The notes under the pieces were generated by a model. It ran no database searches. It was not told the origin of the DNA and saw nothing but the letters and a program-made list of their open reading frames with translations. Position numbers and translations under genes: made by a program. A DNA stretch of 6,073 nucleotides from Rhizobiaceae bacterium (GTDB taxonomy: Bacteria > Pseudomonadota > Alphaproteobacteria > Rhizobiales > Rhizobiaceae): positions 1-6,073 of the forward strand of contig JAGWJK010000298.1 of assembly GCA_028865845.1 (NCBI GenBank), in the 5' to 3' direction. Position 1 is the first letter of the stretch. Each line of letters starts with the position of its first letter. Of the stretch, positions 5,013 through 6,073 are shown in pieces.

Positions 5013-6073
5013 AAAGTCGTCCTCCCATTGACTTTTGTATGCCGTGCTTTTGCGATGATGGCGCGGGCGGATGGCCACGCCAGCAGGGCGATCAGGGAAG
5101 CGAACATCACCAGCGCGATGGGTCGCGTCAGAAAGAAGCCAGCGTCCCCTCCGCTCAATTGATAGGTTCGCAGCATCGCCCCTTCGGTGAGCCGCCCGAG
5201 AAGCAGGCCGACGACTGCGGCTGCAACCGGATAGTCGAAGCGTTGCATCAACCAGCCGATGACCGCGAAGATCGCGAGCGTTACCGGTCCGGCCATGTTC
5301 TGAGCCAGTGCGTAGCTGCCGATAACTGCAAGCGCCAGAACGATCGGAACCAACGCACGGAGCCGCACCTTCACAACGAAACCTGCGACGAAAATAAAGC
5401 AGAATCCGAGAATGCCGAGAATGAAGACCTGGGCCAAACTGGATAGAATGACCGCGTAGACGATATCCTTGTGGTCGCGCATGAAGGCAGGCCCGCCGGT
5501 GATATCGTGCATGCCGAAGGCGACCAGCATCACGGCGGTCGCTCCGCCGGTCGGGATGCCGAGCGCAAGCAGTGTCGCCATCGAGCCGCCTTCGGAGCTG
5601 GCATTGGCAGACTCGGCTGCGATGATGCCACGCGGATCGCCCTTGCCGAAGCTTTCGGGATCCTTTGCTGCGCGACGGGCTTCCGAATAGGACAGGAGGT
5701 TTGCGATTGCGTGGCCGCCTGGCAGTATGCCGATGCCCGTGCCGAGTAGGGCTCCACGAAGAACGGTGCCGGGATGTCGGAAGGTCTCGGCCACGCCGGC
5801 AAGAATTCGGCGGGCATTGACGCTGCGGCGCGTCGTATCTTTGATGATGTAGTCGCGCCCGACCAGATTGAAGAGCTCGGCTGCAGCGAACAAGCCGACG
5901 ATTGCCGGGACGAGCGGGACGCCGTCAAGCATTTCGGCAATGCCGAACGTGCCCCGCGCGGCGCCCTGAGCACTCATGCCGACGGTGCCGAGCAACAACC
6001 CGAAAACACCGGCGAAAAGACCGCGGGCGAGGTGGCGGCCGCGGAGGCGGGCGATCAAGGTGAGCCCCCAGAT
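5009..6073 (-). CDS. tctA: TctA-family (DUF112) large membrane subunit of a tripartite tricarboxylate transporter, N-terminus outside window
   Basis: The minus-strand frame is open to the window edge, giving 354 residues. The family is about 500 residues, so roughly the first 150 are missing. The TTG at 6058 is an internal Leu and not a start. Recognisable TctA landmarks, in order from the first visible residue, are GLLLGTVGMSAQGAARGTFG (25-44), a LLDG-like MLDGVPLVPAIVGLFAAAE (48-66), GIGILPGGHAIANLLSYSEA (113-132), FGKGDPRGIIAAESANAS (142-159), LGIPTGGATAVML (171-183), and the C-terminal ALGRL-like LLLGRLTEGAMLRTYQLSGG (290-309). Many hydrophobic helices fit an inner-membrane secondary transporter driven by an ion gradient. 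It forms the translocation channel for anions delivered by the TctC partner, which is translationally coupled to it by a 4-base overlap. The usual ANNA and GIPGS stretches are altered here (ANAS, GIPTGG), marking a divergent subgroup. The small subunit TctB, if linked, must be upstream of this gene. Confidence 0.9.
   Translation of the reverse strand: MWGLTLIARLRGRHLARGLFAGVFGLLLGTVGMSAQGAARGTFGIAEMLDGVPLVPAIVGLFAAAELFNLVGRDYIIKDTTRRSVNARRILAGVAETFRHPGTVLRGALLGTGIGILPGGHAIANLLSYSEARRAAKDPESFGKGDPRGIIAAESANASSEGGSMATLLALGIPTGGATAVMLVAFGMHDITGGPAFMRDHKDIVYAVILSSLAQVFILGILGFCFIFVAGFVVKVRLRALVPIVLALAVIGSYALAQNMAGPVTLAIFAVIGWLMQRFDYPVAAAVVGLLLGRLTEGAMLRTYQLSGGDAGFFLTRPIALVMFASLIALLAWPSARAIIAKARHTKVNGRTTL
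5020..5025 (-). promoter_or_regulatory. Strong ribosome binding site of tctC inside the tctA 3' end
   Basis: On the minus strand this reads GGAGGA (GGGAGGA including base 5026), seven bases before the ATG at 5012-5010. It lies within the last codons of tctA and together with the ATGA overlap indicates coupled but independently strong translation. High output is expected for a binding protein needed in excess over its permease. Confidence 0.8.

Noticed and set aside
5013..5078. An N-terminal extension of TctC starting at 5078.
   Set aside because: It would place 22 mostly polar, basic residues before a complete signal peptide and overlap tctA by about 70 bases, while the ATG at 5012 has a strong ribosome site and the ATGA coupling arrangement.

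Overview
The window looks like chromosomal or large-replicon DNA from an alphaproteobacterium, most likely of the order Hyphomicrobiales (Rhizobiales). This is inferred from the GC-rich composition, the style of the autotransporter barrel, and a tripartite tricarboxylate transporter (TTT) locus joined to a thiamine-diphosphate (ThDP) enzyme. No marker gene allows a species call. No RNA gene, insertion sequence, CRISPR array or origin was seen.

Left side (1-800): the last 110 codons of a plus-strand autotransporter / outer-membrane beta-barrel gene end at 333. A 467-base stretch without a convincing gene follows. It holds one strong hairpin (418-444) that pairs better as plus-strand RNA and is probably the autotransporter transcript's terminator or 3' end structure. 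The autotransporter gene and the next gene are convergent.

Right side (801-6073): four genes all lie on the minus strand and read right to left. They are a TctA-family membrane permease (5' end beyond the window), a TctC/Bug-type periplasmic binding protein with a twin-arginine-like signal, an acetolactate-synthase-like ThDP enzyme, and a 14-helix DHA2-type major facilitator efflux protein. tctA and tctC overlap by 4 bases (ATGA), and tctC has a near-ideal Shine-Dalgarno. The ThDP gene follows after a 119-base gap that contains a perfect 9-bp hairpin. The MFS gene begins only 25 bases after the ThDP stop.

Inferred joint role: the TTT system imports an organic anion (probably a carboxylate), the ThDP enzyme decarboxylates or carboligates a 2-oxo acid derived from it, and the MFS protein exports a product or toxic intermediate. 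The substrate cannot be read from the sequence. The ThDP enzyme keeps the catalytic Glu and the GDG...N cofactor motif. It has His where biosynthetic acetohydroxyacid synthases have their acceptor-selecting Trp, so it is probably a dedicated catabolic enzyme and not IlvB. This gene combination, with its possible internal RNA control point, is the most interesting part of the window. Each component belongs to a known family.
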